A stretch of 64,000 bases of DNA. It comes from an uncultured Clostridia bacterium (lineage in GTDB: Bacteria > Bacillota > Clostridia > Oscillospirales > Acutalibacteraceae). A model generated the notes under the pieces. That model ran no database searches, was not told where the DNA came from, and was given only the letters and a program-made list of their open reading frames with translations. Each line of letters opens with the position of its first letter. Position 1 is the first letter of the stretch. Of the stretch, positions 15,221 to 24,890 are shown in pieces. Where the stretch lies: contig CAKNOA010000002.1 of the NCBI GenBank assembly GCA_930990065.1, positions 24,250 to 88,249 of the forward strand, in the 5' to 3' direction. A program made the translations under genes and the position numbers.

Positions 15221-17428
15221 ATGGCATCGGGAACCACAATCCGCATGTGGCGCCGCACCCTCTTTTTGCTAGTTGTCATGATTGGGCTGGGGTTTGGGTG
15301 GATTCTTTTTAACTTGGTGCGCCTGCAGTTGGTCGAAGGCGAAGAGCTGCGCTCCATGGCTTTGGATCAGAGCCTGCAGACTACCAGCCTGTCGGCCCAG
15401 CGGGGCACGATTTACGACTGTAACGGCAATGTGCTGGCCGAAAGTGCCAGTGTGTGGACCGTGGCGTTGGAACCGGCGTACATCAAAGACGATGATACCC
15501 GCCGCACCCTGGCAAAGGGCCTCGCGGACATTTTGGATATGGACGAAGAGGACATCTACGCCCTGACCAAAAAAGACACATATTTTACGTATGTCAAGCG
15601 CAAAGTGGAAACCAGCGTGCGCGACGAAATCAACGAATTTTTGGAAGAAAATAAAATCGACCGCGGGGTCCAGCTCATCGAAGATTACAAGCGGTATTAC
15701 CCCTATGGCGATTTCCTGTCCCAGACCCTGGGCTTTACCGGGACGGACAGCCAGGGGCTGTCCGGGCTGGAAACCCAGTATAACGACGAGTTAAGCGGGA
15801 CCGCCGGGCGCCTGGTCACGGCCAAAAATGCGGCCGGTACCGATATGCCCTTTGAATACGAACAGAAAATCGAGGCCCAGGACGGCAATAACCTGGTGCT
15901 GACCATCGACAGCAATGTGCAGTCCATTTTGGAAGAGGGTCTCAAACAGGGCATTATCGATAACGATGTGCAGGAAGGCGCCGTGGCGGTGCTGATGAAC
16001 GTGAAAACCGGGGCCATTTTGGGGCTGGCGGTGGAAGGTTCCTTTGACCCCAACGACCCGTTTACCCTGATGGACGAAGAGGTACAAAAGGAGATCGACG
16101 CCCTGCCCGAAGACGAGCAGGACAAAGCCTATAATAACGCGCTGCAAAAACAGTGGCGCAATAAGGCGGTTTCCGACACCTATTACCCCGGTTCTGTGTT
16201 TAAAATGTGTACGGGGTCGATGGCGCTGGAAGAAGGCGTCGTGACGGAAGAGACCCGGTTTACCTGTACCGGTTCGACCACGGTGGCGGGGGAAACCTTG
16301 CACTGCTGGACGTCCGGCCACGGGGAAGAGACCTTTGTGCAGGGGCTGTGTAACTCCTGCAACCCGTATTTTATGTGGATCGGCGAACAGCTGGGTGCTT
16401 TAACGTTCTTTAAATACTTTGACGCCTTTGGCTTTACGGAAAAAACCGGCATTGACCTGCCCGGCGAAGGTACGACCCTATACCACGGGGCGGACATGGG
16501 CCCGGTGGAACTGGCGACGGAATCCTTCGGCCAGAACTTCAGCATTACGCCCATCCACATGATCACCGCCTGTGCCGCGGTCGCCAACGGCGGGTACCTG
16601 GTGCAGCCGCATTTGGTGGACCATATCGAAGACAGCGACGGCAACATTGTATCGACCACCGATACCAGCTACCGCCGCCAGGTCATTTCCGAAGACACCA
16701 GCCGCCGCATGGTGGATATCCTGCATACCAACGCCACCTCCGGCACGGCGAAAAACGGGTACATTGCCGGGTACCGCATTTGCGGCAAAACCGGTACCTC
16801 CCAGAAAATTCTGGAAGATAACATCGATACCTCCAAAAAGCACTACATCGCTTCCTACTGCGGGTTTGCCCCTGCGGATGACCCGGAATATGCACTGCTG
16901 ATCTTCTTCGATGAACCGGAAGGGGACAGCTACTACGGCGGGTCGGTAGCCGGCCCGGTGTTTGCCAACTGCATGAGCCAGATCCTGCCCTATTTGGGGG
17001 TGGAGCCGGTGTATACCGAAGAAGAACTCAGCCGCCTGGATACCACGGTGGAAAACGTGGTGGGCGAAGGCACCGACACCGCGAAGACGAAACTCGACCA
17101 GGAAGGCTTTACCGTTATCATTAAGGGCGACGGCGACAAAGTACTGGCCCAGAGCCCGGCCGGTGGGGAGAAGATCCCGAAGCAGGGCACGGTGGTGCTG
17201 TATACCACGAAAGAAAGCCAGGAAGAAACCGTCACGGTGCCCGATCTGACGGGCCTGTCGTTCTCGCAGGCCAATGAACGGGCGACAAACGCCGGGGTGC
17301 AGATCTGTATGACCGGTGCCATCACCGGCAACGGCGTCTCCCAGTCGCAGAGCATCGAAGCGGGCGAAAAGGTGAAGCAGGGCACGGTGATTACCGTAAA
17401 CTTTGTGGAAGCCGACGCCGTTATGTAG
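15221..17428 (+). CDS. Class B penicillin-binding protein with PASTA domains
   Basis: A transpeptidase of the PBP2x/SpoVD/FtsI group that cross-links septal (or spore) peptidoglycan with a SEDS partner such as the FtsW encoded downstream. 735 residues: an N-terminal transmembrane anchor (about 12-33), a dimerisation domain, a transpeptidase domain with S325 in PGSVFK, S379-C-N and K523TGT, and two C-terminal PASTA domains (about 600-660 and 665-730). All three active-site motifs are intact. With only one PBP in the cluster I cannot separate FtsI from SpoVD. Confidence 0.94.
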   Translation: MASGTTIRMWRRTLFLLVVMIGLGFGWILFNLVRLQLVEGEELRSMALDQSLQTTSLSAQRGTIYDCNGNVLAESASVWTVALEPAYIKDDDTRRTLAKGLADILDMDEEDIYALTKKDTYFTYVKRKVETSVRDEINEFLEENKIDRGVQLIEDYKRYYPYGDFLSQTLGFTGTDSQGLSGLETQYNDELSGTAGRLVTAKNAAGTDMPFEYEQKIEAQDGNNLVLTIDSNVQSILEEGLKQGIIDNDVQEGAVAVLMNVKTGAILGLAVEGSFDPNDPFTLMDEEVQKEIDALPEDEQDKAYNNALQKQWRNKAVSDTYYPGSVFKMCTGSMALEEGVVTEETRFTCTGSTTVAGETLHCWTSGHGEETFVQGLCNSCNPYFMWIGEQLGALTFFKYFDAFGFTEKTGIDLPGEGTTLYHGADMGPVELATESFGQNFSITPIHMITACAAVANGGYLVQPHLVDHIEDSDGNIVSTTDTSYRRQVISEDTSRRMVDILHTNATSGTAKNGYIAGYRICGKTGTSQKILEDNIDTSKKHYIASYCGFAPADDPEYALLIFFDEPEGDSYYGGSVAGPVFANCMSQILPYLGVEPVYTEEELSRLDTTVENVVGEGTDTAKTKLDQEGFTVIIKGDGDKVLAQSPAGGEKIPKQGTVVLYTTKESQEETVTVPDLTGLSFSQANERATNAGVQICMTGAITGNGVSQSQSIEAGEKVKQGTVITVNFVEADAVM

Positions 17429-17439
17429 CGCCCCTACGT

Positions 17440-17487
17440 CCCGGGGAAATCCCCGGGATGTTTAAAACGGCACGAATGTGCTATAAT
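17440..17487 (+). promoter_or_regulatory. GC-rich hairpin and extended -10 promoter before mraY
   Basis: CCCGGGG/AAAT/CCCCGGG (17440-17457) lacks a T-run and is at best a weak terminator for the PBP gene. It is followed by TGCTATAAT (17479-17487), an extended -10 element with a poor -35, about 90 bases before mraY. The second half of the dcw cluster thus may have its own promoter. Confidence 0.6.
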
Positions 17488-17577
17488 AACGCTGAATACG
17501 GGTTCCGCCTCCTGGCGGAGCCCGAAAAAAACAGATTCCCCCGAAAAAGGGGAAAAGAAAAAGGTGGAGAAATACAT

Positions 17578-18579
17578 ATGAGCGGAATATGGACCTTGCT
17601 GGCAGCTGTCATTGCCTTTGGCGTAACGGCCCTGTTGGGAAAATGGATGGTGCCGTTTTTGCACAAGCTGAACTTTGGCCAGACCATTCGCGAGGAAGGC
17701 CCCAAGTGGCACCAGAAAAAACAGGGCACGCCTACCATGGGCGGGCTGATGTTCATTGTGGGCATTACCTTGGCGGTGGCCATTTGTGTACCGGCTTTTT
17801 ATGCCAATGTGCAGGAGGAAACATTCCTGCTCAAAGTGCGGGTGTTTGCCGGGTTGGGCATGGCCCTGGGCTATGGCGCCGTGGGCTTTATCGATGACTA
17901 CATCAAAGTGGTCAAAAAGCGCAACCTGGGGCTGACCGCGCTGCAAAAGCTGATTTTGCAGTTCATTGTGGCCGGGGCGTACCTGGGCGTGCTGGCATCG
18001 TCGGGCGGCGACAGTGTCACAGTGATCCCCTTTGTAGGTTCGGTGGACCTTGGCTGGTTCTATTGGCCGCTGTGCGCGGTGGTGATTGTGGGCGTTGTCA
18101 ACGCCGTCAACCTCACCGACGGCATCGACGGGCTCAATGCTTCCGTCACCTTTTTCGTGGGTGTCTTCTTCATGCTCATCGCCAGCTTGACAAATATGTA
18201 CGGCATGGGCATTTTCTCGGTGGCCATTGCCGCCGGGTGCATGGGCTTTTTGCTGTGGAACTTCAACCCGGCCAAAGTGTTCATGGGCGATACCGGTTCC
18301 CTGTTTTTGGGCGGCGCCGTGTGCGCCATGGCGTTTGGGCTGGATATGCCCATTTTGATGCTGCCCCTGGGGATCATCTACTTTGTGGAAATCCTGTCGG
18401 TGGTGCTGCAGGTGACGTACTTTAAACTCACCCATGGCAAGCGCCTGTTCAAAATGAGCCCCATCCATCACCACTGTGAAATGTGCGGATGGAGCGAAGT
18501 GAAAATCTGTACGGTATTTGGACTGATCTCCGCCATCGGCGGCGGTATTGGCCTGGTGCTAGTCGCATTCGGCCTGTAA
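17578..18579 (+). CDS. mraY: Phospho-MurNAc-pentapeptide transferase MraY
   Basis: MraY makes lipid I on the inner face of the membrane from UDP-MurNAc-pentapeptide and undecaprenyl phosphate. 333 residues with about ten transmembrane segments. Diagnostic motifs are GPKWHQKKQGTPTMGG, FIDDYIKVVKKRN, NLTDGIDGL, GDTGSLFLGG and the HHHCEMCGW end. ATG 17578 follows AAGGTGGAGA; the reading frame upstream is not part of MraY. Confidence 0.97.
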   Translation: MSGIWTLLAAVIAFGVTALLGKWMVPFLHKLNFGQTIREEGPKWHQKKQGTPTMGGLMFIVGITLAVAICVPAFYANVQEETFLLKVRVFAGLGMALGYGAVGFIDDYIKVVKKRNLGLTALQKLILQFIVAGAYLGVLASSGGDSVTVIPFVGSVDLGWFYWPLCAVVIVGVVNAVNLTDGIDGLNASVTFFVGVFFMLIASLTNMYGMGIFSVAIAAGCMGFLLWNFNPAKVFMGDTGSLFLGGAVCAMAFGLDMPILMLPLGIIYFVEILSVVLQVTYFKLTHGKRLFKMSPIHHHCEMCGWSEVKICTVFGLISAIGGGIGLVLVAFGL

Positions 18580-18622
18580 CATGGGCGGCCCCGGCCGCAA
18601 AAGGAAAAAGGAGGCGCAGCAG

Positions 18623-19864
18623 GTGCGTTCGGTTTCACAACGGCAACAAAGAGCCGCCCCCCGGCGGGCGGCTTCCGGCGCCCTGGCCCCGGAAGTGGGA
18701 AAAGTGAAAAGGCGGGTGCGCAAAAAGTTCAAGCTTTTCAGTGCCCGCGGCGGGGTCGACCGCCCGCTTTTCTATTTGATTCTGGTGCTGCTGGTGATTG
18801 GGCTGATCATGCTGTTTTCGGCCAGCTATGCCTATTCGTACTACTATTTTGACAACAGCTATCATTTTATCACCCCGCAGGCGCTGTTTGCGGTGTTTGG
18901 GCTGGTGCTCATGGGGCTGATCTCCCTATTCGATTATCACCATCTGCACAAATTTGCGTTTCCCCTGTTTTTTATCACGCTGGGGCTCTTGGTAGCGGTG
19001 AAAGTGCTGGCGGGCACCAGTATTGCGCCCATCTTAAACGGCGCCAACCGGTGGCTGTATATCGGCCCCGTGAACTTCCAGCCGTCCGAAGTGGCCAAAT
19101 TTGCGCTGGTGCTGATTTTTGCCCATTTGATTTCGATTAACTACCACAAAATGGGCACCTTCCGGTACGGGGTGCTGCCGTATCTAATCATTCTCCTGAT
19201 GATCGCAGGCCTGATTTTGGTGGAAAACCATGTGTCGGCGACGCTGATTATCTTGGCCATCGCGGCGGTGATGCTGTTTATCGGCGGCGTCAAGCTGCGG
19301 TGGTTCGGGGTAGCCGGGGGCCTGGCGGGGGTCGGCATCCTGTATTTGGTGCTGTATTCCGACAAATTCAGCTATGCGCTGGATCGTATCAAAGGATGGT
19401 GGTACCCGTTTAATCCGCCGGAAGGCGTCGACACCTGGCAGACCCAGCAGTCGCTGATGGCCATTGGTTCCGGCCAGGCCCTGGGCCTGGGGCTGGGGCA
19501 GAGCCGGCAAAAATACCTGTATCTGCCCGAACCGCAGAACGACTTTATTTTTGCCATTGTATGTGAAGAGCTGGGCTTTGTGGGGGCGCTGGTGATCATT
19601 TTGCTGTTTGCCCTGCTGATTTGGCGGGGGATCGTGGTGTCGCTCAATGCCAACGACAAATTTGGCACCATGCTGGGCATTGGCATTACGGCCCAGGTGG
19701 GCATCCAGGTCATTTTGAATATCATGGTGGTGACCAATTCCATCCCCAACACCGGGATCAGCCTGCCGTTCTTCAGTTACGGCGGCACGTCACTGGTCAT
19801 TTTGCTGTGCGAAATGGGAGTCCTGTTATCGATTTCGCGCAGCTCCAGTCTGGATAAGACATAG
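18623..19864 (+). CDS. ftsW: SEDS glycosyltransferase FtsW
   Basis: FtsW polymerises lipid II at the septum with its class B PBP. 413 residues with a basic cytoplasmic N-terminus and about ten transmembrane helices. Visible are RWLYIGPVNFQPSEVAKFALV and SLPFFSYGGTSLV, both SEDS signatures. GTG 18623 is the start: AAGGAGG ends 8 bases before it, while ATG 18581, just after the mraY stop, has no Shine-Dalgarno. murD, which usually stands between mraY and ftsW, is missing. Confidence 0.95.
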   Translation: MRSVSQRQQRAAPRRAASGALAPEVGKVKRRVRKKFKLFSARGGVDRPLFYLILVLLVIGLIMLFSASYAYSYYYFDNSYHFITPQALFAVFGLVLMGLISLFDYHHLHKFAFPLFFITLGLLVAVKVLAGTSIAPILNGANRWLYIGPVNFQPSEVAKFALVLIFAHLISINYHKMGTFRYGVLPYLIILLMIAGLILVENHVSATLIILAIAAVMLFIGGVKLRWFGVAGGLAGVGILYLVLYSDKFSYALDRIKGWWYPFNPPEGVDTWQTQQSLMAIGSGQALGLGLGQSRQKYLYLPEPQNDFIFAIVCEELGFVGALVIILLFALLIWRGIVVSLNANDKFGTMLGIGITAQVGIQVILNIMVVTNSIPNTGISLPFFSYGGTSLVILLCEMGVLLSISRSSSLDKT

Positions 19865-19883
19865 CGGAAAGGGAGGTCTTTTT

Positions 19884-21023
19884 GTGAAAGTTCTGTTTGC
19901 CGGCGGCGGCACCGCCGGCCATATTAACCCGGCGCTGGCGATTGCCGGGTATTTGCGGGAAAAGCAGCCCAACGCCGAGATTTTATTTATCGGCAACCGG
20001 GGCGGCATGGAAGAAAAACTGGTGCCCAAAGCCGGTTTCAATATGAAAACCATTGTGATTTCCGGGTTTCAACGGAAAATGACGCCCAAAGCCGTGGTAC
20101 ATAACGTGAAAACCGTTGTGCGGGTGCTCACGTCGTCCCATCAGGCCAAAGCGATTATCAAGGCGTTCCAGCCCGATTTGTGTGTGGGTACCGGCGGCTA
20201 TGTCAGCGGGCCGGTAATCCGCACCGCCATGAAAATGGGCATCCCCGCCATCATCCATGAACAGAACGCGTACCCCGGGGTAACGAACAAAATGCTGTCT
20301 GGCGGCGCGGCCCGGGTGATGCTGGCGGTTTCCGATGCGCAAAAGCACCTGAATCCCAACGCCCGCTGTGTGTTGACCGGCAACCCCATCCGCCCCGACA
20401 TTCTGCGGCAGGACCGGGAGAGTGCCCGCCGCCAGCTGGGAGTGGACGGCCGCCCGCTGATTTTGTCGTTTGGCGGCAGTTTGGGGGCCCGCAAGGTAAA
20501 CGAAGCCGTAGCTGATCTGTTGACGCACACCATCCCCACCGGGCAATTCCAGCACATTCACGGCTACGGCCAGTACAGCCGCTGGATGCCCGATCTGCTG
20601 CGGGAAAAGGGGATTGACCCCGACAAAACGCCGCAGCTGGATTTGCGGGAATACATTCACGACATGCCCGTGTGTCTAGCCGCGGCGGACCTGGTGATCA
20701 GCCGGGCCGGCGCGATGACGCTCAGTGAAATTCAGGCCACCGGCAAAGCGTCCATCCTGATCCCCTCCCCCAACGTGGCCGAAAACCACCAATACCATAA
20801 CGCCATGGCGCTGGTCAACCGGGGCGCCGCCGAAATTGTGGAAGAAAAAGACCTGACGGGCGACGTCTTGTGGGAAAAGGTACAGAAGATTTTCGCCCAG
20901 CCCGGCGGCGCCGCCCAGTTGGGTGAAAAAGCGGCGGCGATGGCCATCCGCAACGCTAACGAACGGATTTATGATGTGATGATGGACGTATTGGCCGAAA
21001 AGAAAGCCGGCAAGAAGGCCTGA
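19884..21023 (+). CDS. murG: UDP-GlcNAc:lipid I transferase MurG
   Basis: MurG adds GlcNAc to lipid I to give lipid II, on the cytoplasmic side. 379 residues, GT-B fold: FAGGGTAGHINPALA near the start, GTGGYVSGP, and the C-terminal SRAGAMTLSEI and PSPNVAENHQYHNA motifs. The start is GTG 19884 behind GGGAGGT. It follows ftsW by 19 bases. Confidence 0.97.
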   Translation: MKVLFAGGGTAGHINPALAIAGYLREKQPNAEILFIGNRGGMEEKLVPKAGFNMKTIVISGFQRKMTPKAVVHNVKTVVRVLTSSHQAKAIIKAFQPDLCVGTGGYVSGPVIRTAMKMGIPAIIHEQNAYPGVTNKMLSGGAARVMLAVSDAQKHLNPNARCVLTGNPIRPDILRQDRESARRQLGVDGRPLILSFGGSLGARKVNEAVADLLTHTIPTGQFQHIHGYGQYSRWMPDLLREKGIDPDKTPQLDLREYIHDMPVCLAAADLVISRAGAMTLSEIQATGKASILIPSPNVAENHQYHNAMALVNRGAAEIVEEKDLTGDVLWEKVQKIFAQPGGAAQLGEKAAAMAIRNANERIYDVMMDVLAEKKAGKKA

Positions 21024-21105
21024 GCGAAAAGGAAAAGCACGTTTTTTTGTTGCCGCATACTATGGAACAGCTTTAACCGAACCGGTAGAAAGGGTGTTCC
21101 AGAAC

Positions 21106-22383
21106 ATGGCAGTGCTCGTCATCGATGGGCCGTGCCGGTTACACGGCGCGATCAACGTACATGGAGCAAAAAACAGCACCTTGCCACTGCTGGCGGCCTG
21201 CCTGCTTTGCCGCGGGCAGGTGGTGCTGCACAATTGCCCCAGGCTTTCCGATGTAGAAACGGCGTCCCAAATTTTGCGCCAGCTGGGCTGTGTCATCCAG
21301 CGGCAAGGGGAAGCCCTGGTGGTGGACCCCCGGGGCGTGTGCGGGTCTTCCATTCCCGAATCCCTGATGCGGGAAATGCGGTCGTCCATTGTGTTTTTGG
21401 GGGCGCTGCTGGCCCGCATGGGGCAGGCGCGGCTTTCGTTCCCCGGCGGGTGTGAACTGGGGCCCCGGCCCATCGATCTGCACCTGCGGGCGCTCAGGCG
21501 CCTGGGGGTGAAAATTTTTGAAGACCACGGGGAACTGGTATGCCAGGCGGGGAAGGGGATCACCGGCACCAATTTGTCCCTGTCGTTCCCCAGCGTAGGG
21601 GCCACCGAAAATATCATCCTGGCTTCCTGCTGCGGGAAAGGGACCACCGTGCTGCACGGGGCGGCCCAGGAACCGGAAATCGAAGATTTGTGCCACTTCT
21701 TAAATGCATGTGGGGCCAAAATTTCCGGCGCCGGCAAAAGTACGATGCAAATCGACGGGGTCGAAAGCCTATCGGGGTGTGAGTATACGGTGATGCCCGA
21801 CCGGATCGAAGCCGCCACGTTTTTGTGTGCGGCGGCCGGTACGGGGGGCGACATCACCGTACAGCGTGTGGTGCCGCGGCATTTGCAGCCCGTCCTATCT
21901 TTACTGGAAGAAGCCGGGTGCACCCTGCGGGAAGAAAAATCGGCGGTCTATTTAAAGGCCCCGCCCCGGTTGCAGGCGGTGCACGCCGTGCGCACCCTGC
22001 CGTACCCCGGGTTTCCCACCGACGCCCAGGCGCCTATGCTCAGCATGCTGTGTACCGCCAAAGGCACCAGCATGGTGACCGAGACGATTTTCCTCAACCG
22101 GTTTAAGTATGTGGGCGAACTGCTCCGGCTGGGGGCCCGGGTGAAAGTGGAAGACCGGGTGGCCGTGGTCGAAGGGGTCCCCAAACTCAGCGGGGCGCCG
22201 GTGGTGGCGCCGGATCTGCGCGGCGGGGCCGCGTTGCTGATTGCCGGGCTGTGCGCCGAAGGCGAAACCGTGGTGGGCGGGGTCGAGCATATCGACCGCG
22301 GGTACGAAAAAGCCGAAGAGAGCTTCCGGCAGTTGGGAGCGGCGGTGTGCCGCCTGCCCGGAGGTGTGGAAAACGAACGATAA
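21106..22383 (+). CDS. murA: UDP-GlcNAc 1-carboxyvinyltransferase MurA
   Basis: MurA starts peptidoglycan synthesis by adding enolpyruvate to UDP-GlcNAc. 425 residues with the family start GPCRLHGAINVHGAKNSTLP and the catalytic loop FPGGCELGPRPIDLH; Cys116 is the fosfomycin target, so the enzyme should be fosfomycin-sensitive. ATG 21106 was chosen over GTG 21094 by homology and by AAAGGG upstream. Finding murA inside the dcw cluster, rather than murB or murC, is a clostridial variant. Confidence 0.95.
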   Translation: MAVLVIDGPCRLHGAINVHGAKNSTLPLLAACLLCRGQVVLHNCPRLSDVETASQILRQLGCVIQRQGEALVVDPRGVCGSSIPESLMREMRSSIVFLGALLARMGQARLSFPGGCELGPRPIDLHLRALRRLGVKIFEDHGELVCQAGKGITGTNLSLSFPSVGATENIILASCCGKGTTVLHGAAQEPEIEDLCHFLNACGAKISGAGKSTMQIDGVESLSGCEYTVMPDRIEAATFLCAAAGTGGDITVQRVVPRHLQPVLSLLEEAGCTLREEKSAVYLKAPPRLQAVHAVRTLPYPGFPTDAQAPMLSMLCTAKGTSMVTETIFLNRFKYVGELLRLGARVKVEDRVAVVEGVPKLSGAPVVAPDLRGGAALLIAGLCAEGETVVGGVEHIDRGYEKAEESFRQLGAAVCRLPGGVENER

Positions 22384-22415
22384 TGGAGGCCGCAAGGCGG
22401 AAAGAAGGGATAGTC

Positions 22416-23375
22416 ATGGGCCGTGAGCCGCAAAACGGAAAACAAAAAGGCGCCGTCAGGCGGCCGCGCCGGGGCGCTACCCAGCGGGCCCGCCGCCGCA
22501 GGCGGATGCTGGTTATCTTTTATCTATTGGTCTTTTTATTCGTCGTGACGGCGGCGGTGTCCCTTTCCCTGACCGTACTGTTCCGGGTGACGGATATTGA
22601 AATCGAGAACCAGACTTCCTATTCCCAGGAAGAGATCCTCAAAGCCAGCGGGCTGTCGGAAGGGGAAAACCTATTTTTGGCCGATGTGGATGGCGCCAAA
22701 GAGCAGATCGAAACCTCCCTGCCCTATACGGGCGAAGTCAGGGTCGAGAGGAAAATCCCGTCGACCATCTGTATCACGGTGGAACCGGCGAAAGTAGCCG
22801 CCGCCGTGGAGCAGGAAAACGGTGACATCCTATTGGTGGATGATTCCTATAAAATCCTGGAAACCGTCCGGCAGGCGCCGGATGACGTGCTGCTGATTAA
22901 AGGGCTGCAGGCCAAAGACCCCACTCCCGGTTACACGGCCCAATGGGAAGAAGAGGAAACGGCCAGCGTACTGGATGACCTGTTGCAGCAGCTGCAAGAG
23001 GACGAATTTTCCCCGATTACTTCGGTGGATGTCCAGAACCTGTATCAGCTGACGGTAGTCTATGACGGGCGTATTACCATTAACTTTGGCGGGCCGGATG
23101 ATTTGGAACTGAAAGTCGCTTCGGTGAAAAAAATTGTCACCGAAAACCTCACAAAGGACGACCGGGGGACCCTGGACGCTTCGCTGACAAGGGATAGCAA
23201 AAGGGTGTATTTTGATCCGGAAACCACCAGCTCCAGCCAGGAGGAAAGTGCTTCGTCCTCGTCCGACAGCAGCGATACGTCGAAGACGGGGGAAGACAGC
23301 ACCGAGCCCGAAGGTGAAACGGCCCAGCCCGAAGACGGGGATGGTGAAACCCAGCCGGACGCCGAAACCCCTTAA
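22416..23375 (+). CDS. ftsQ: Cell division protein FtsQ/DivIB
   Basis: A bitopic division protein that bridges FtsL/DivIC and the septal synthases. 319 residues: an Arg-rich cytoplasmic start (RRPRRGATQRARRRRR), one transmembrane segment (about 38-60), a POTRA domain beginning at FRVTDIEIENQTSYSQEEI, and a beta domain. The C-terminal 50 residues are a Ser/Glu/Asp/Pro/Gln tail, probably disordered. ATG 22416 has AAGAAGGGA before it; ATG 22383, overlapping the murA stop, is a possible alternative. Confidence 0.9.
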   Translation: MGREPQNGKQKGAVRRPRRGATQRARRRRRMLVIFYLLVFLFVVTAAVSLSLTVLFRVTDIEIENQTSYSQEEILKASGLSEGENLFLADVDGAKEQIETSLPYTGEVRVERKIPSTICITVEPAKVAAAVEQENGDILLVDDSYKILETVRQAPDDVLLIKGLQAKDPTPGYTAQWEEEETASVLDDLLQQLQEDEFSPITSVDVQNLYQLTVVYDGRITINFGGPDDLELKVASVKKIVTENLTKDDRGTLDASLTRDSKRVYFDPETTSSSQEESASSSSDSSDTSKTGEDSTEPEGETAQPEDGDGETQPDAETP

Positions 23376-23470
23376 AACCGGCCTTTTTGCGTTTCGAAAC
23401 GGTTTTGAACAAAAAGCAAAAAAACAAGCGAAAAAAAACCGGGTAAACGAGGATTTTCGCGAAAATTTTC

Positions 23471-23499
23471 TTGTCAAACTGCCCGATTCGTGGTACTCT
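23471..23499 (+). promoter_or_regulatory. Probable ftsZ promoter
   Basis: TTGTCA at 23471-23476, 17 bases, TACTCT at 23494-23499. It lies in the 207-base, A-rich gap between ftsQ and ftsZ, so ftsZ is probably also transcribed on its own. Confidence 0.55.
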
Positions 23500-23582
23500 T
23501 AAATGGTACACAGTATAAAAAAGTTTCCTTTTGCATGCGGAAAATCCGTATGCAAATCTACATAGCAGGAGGATGAAGTCAG

Positions 23583-24686
23583 ATGGCATTCGAAATCGAC
23601 AGCCCCGCGGATTACGAGGTACAGATCAAGGTGATCGGTGTTGGCGGCGGCGGTGGAAATACAGTCAACCGTATGATCGAAAGTGGCGTGCAGGGCGTGG
23701 AATTCATCAGCATGAATACCGACCGGCAGGCGCTGAACCGCTCCAAGGCAACGGAAAAAATTCAAATTGGTGAAAAGATTACCGGCGGAAAAGGGGCCGG
23801 TTCGCATCCGGAAATCGGCGCCAAAGCTGCCGAAGAAAGCCGGGATGCCATTGCAGCGGCCGTGCGCGGCGCCGATATGGTGTTCATCACCGCCGGTATG
23901 GGCGGCGGTACGGGTACCGGGGCAGCGCCGGTGGTAGCCGGTGTGGCCCGGGATTTGGGCGTGCTCACCGTAGGCATTGTGACAAAGCCTTTTGAATTTG
24001 AAGGCAGACGCCGCATGGCCCAAGCGGAAGAGGGCATCCGCAATTTGCGCGAACAGGTGGACTCCCTGGTGGTCATCCCCAACGAACGGCTGAAACTCGT
24101 CAGCGAACAGCGCATTACGCTGGTCAACGCGTTTAAAATCGCCGACGATGTGCTGCGTCAGGGTGCCCAGAGTATTTCCGATCTGATCAAGGATTTGGGT
24201 GTCATCAACCTGGACTTTGCCGACGTGACGTCGGTCATGAAAGACGCCGGCCTGGCTCACATGGGTGTGGGACATGCTTCCGGGAAAGACAAGGCCGAAA
24301 TGGCGGCCAAAGCGGCCATTTCCAGCCCGCTGCTGGAAACGTCCATCGACGGCGCCAGCGGTGTGATTATCAATGTCACGTCCTCCCCCGATATCGGGCT
24401 GGACGAAATCGACACGGCCGCCAGCATGGTGCGGGAACAGGCCGACCCCGAAGCCAACATCATTTGGGGTGCTGCGTTCGATGACAACATGGAAGACGAA
24501 ATGACGGTCACGGTCATCGCCACCGGTTTTGACAAAGACAAGACCGATGCGGTGCTGGAGGGCAAAAAAGCCCAGGAACCGGCCCCGCAGGAACCGGCCC
24601 CGGTAGCGCCCACCATGGGAACGGCGGCCAAAACGCCGGATCCCGATGATTTCCTGGCCGAAATCAACAAGATTTTCCGCGACTAA
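23583..24686 (+). CDS. ftsZ: Cell division GTPase FtsZ
   Basis: The tubulin-like GTPase that forms the Z ring. 367 residues: [13 protein letters not shown], the GTPase signature [14 protein letters not shown], the T7 loop with NLDFADV, then a Pro/Ala/Glu-rich linker (about 325-352) and the tail [15 protein letters not shown]. The tail is unlike the DIPxFLR peptide bound by FtsA in many bacteria. GGAGG lies about 11 bases before the ATG. ftsA is not in this cluster. Confidence 0.98.
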   Translation: MAFEIDSPADYEVQIKVIGVGGGGGNTVNRMIESGVQGVEFISMNTDRQALNRSKATEKIQIGEKITGGKGAGSHPEIGAKAAEESRDAIAAAVRGADMVFITAGMGGGTGTGAAPVVAGVARDLGVLTVGIVTKPFEFEGRRRMAQAEEGIRNLREQVDSLVVIPNERLKLVSEQRITLVNAFKIADDVLRQGAQSISDLIKDLGVINLDFADVTSVMKDAGLAHMGVGHASGKDKAEMAAKAAISSPLLETSIDGASGVIINVTSSPDIGLDEIDTAASMVREQADPEANIIWGAAFDDNMEDEMTVTVIATGFDKDKTDAVLEGKKAQEPAPQEPAPVAPTMGTAAKTPDPDDFLAEINKIFRD

Positions 24687-24714
24687 GAATGTTGGGCGGG
24701 TTTTCCTGCCTATA

Positions 24715-24760
24715 AACCGGTGAAGGTTGTTTTGAAAAGACAGCCTTCGCCGGTTTTTTT
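24715..24760 (+). terminator. Intrinsic terminator of ftsZ
   Basis: AACCGGTGAAGG pairs with CCTTCGCCGGTT (one mismatch) around an inner TGT/ACA pair, followed by T8. It closes the dcw cluster. Confidence 0.92.
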
Positions 24761-24803
24761 TGTGGCGTTTTTGCGGGCCTTTTAAAATGTTTACAATTTG
24801 TTC

Positions 24804-24832
24804 TTGCATTCTGAGGCATCTTGCGGTACAAT
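24804..24832 (+). promoter_or_regulatory. Sigma-A promoter of htpG
   Basis: TTGCAT at 24804-24809, 17 bases, TACAAT at 24827-24832. The expected start of transcription (about 24839) falls inside the CIRCE element. Confidence 0.8.
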
Positions 24833-24836
24833 GTTT

Positions 24837-24863
24837 TTAGCACTTAAAGCATGAGAGTGCTAA
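24837..24863 (+). promoter_or_regulatory. CIRCE operator for HrcA
   Basis: TTAGCACTT, nine bases, GAGTGCTAA. This is the 9-9-9 CIRCE inverted repeat with one mismatch (final C to T in the left arm). It sits just after the -10 box, where bound HrcA would block initiation. HrcA itself is not in the window. Confidence 0.92.
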
Positions 24864-24890
24864 AAATAGAGAAACAGAGGTTGATGTCTC

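Noticed and set aside
18581..18622. ATG 18581 as the ftsW start
   Set aside because: It lacks a Shine-Dalgarno, while GTG 18623 has AAGGAGG 8 bases upstream.
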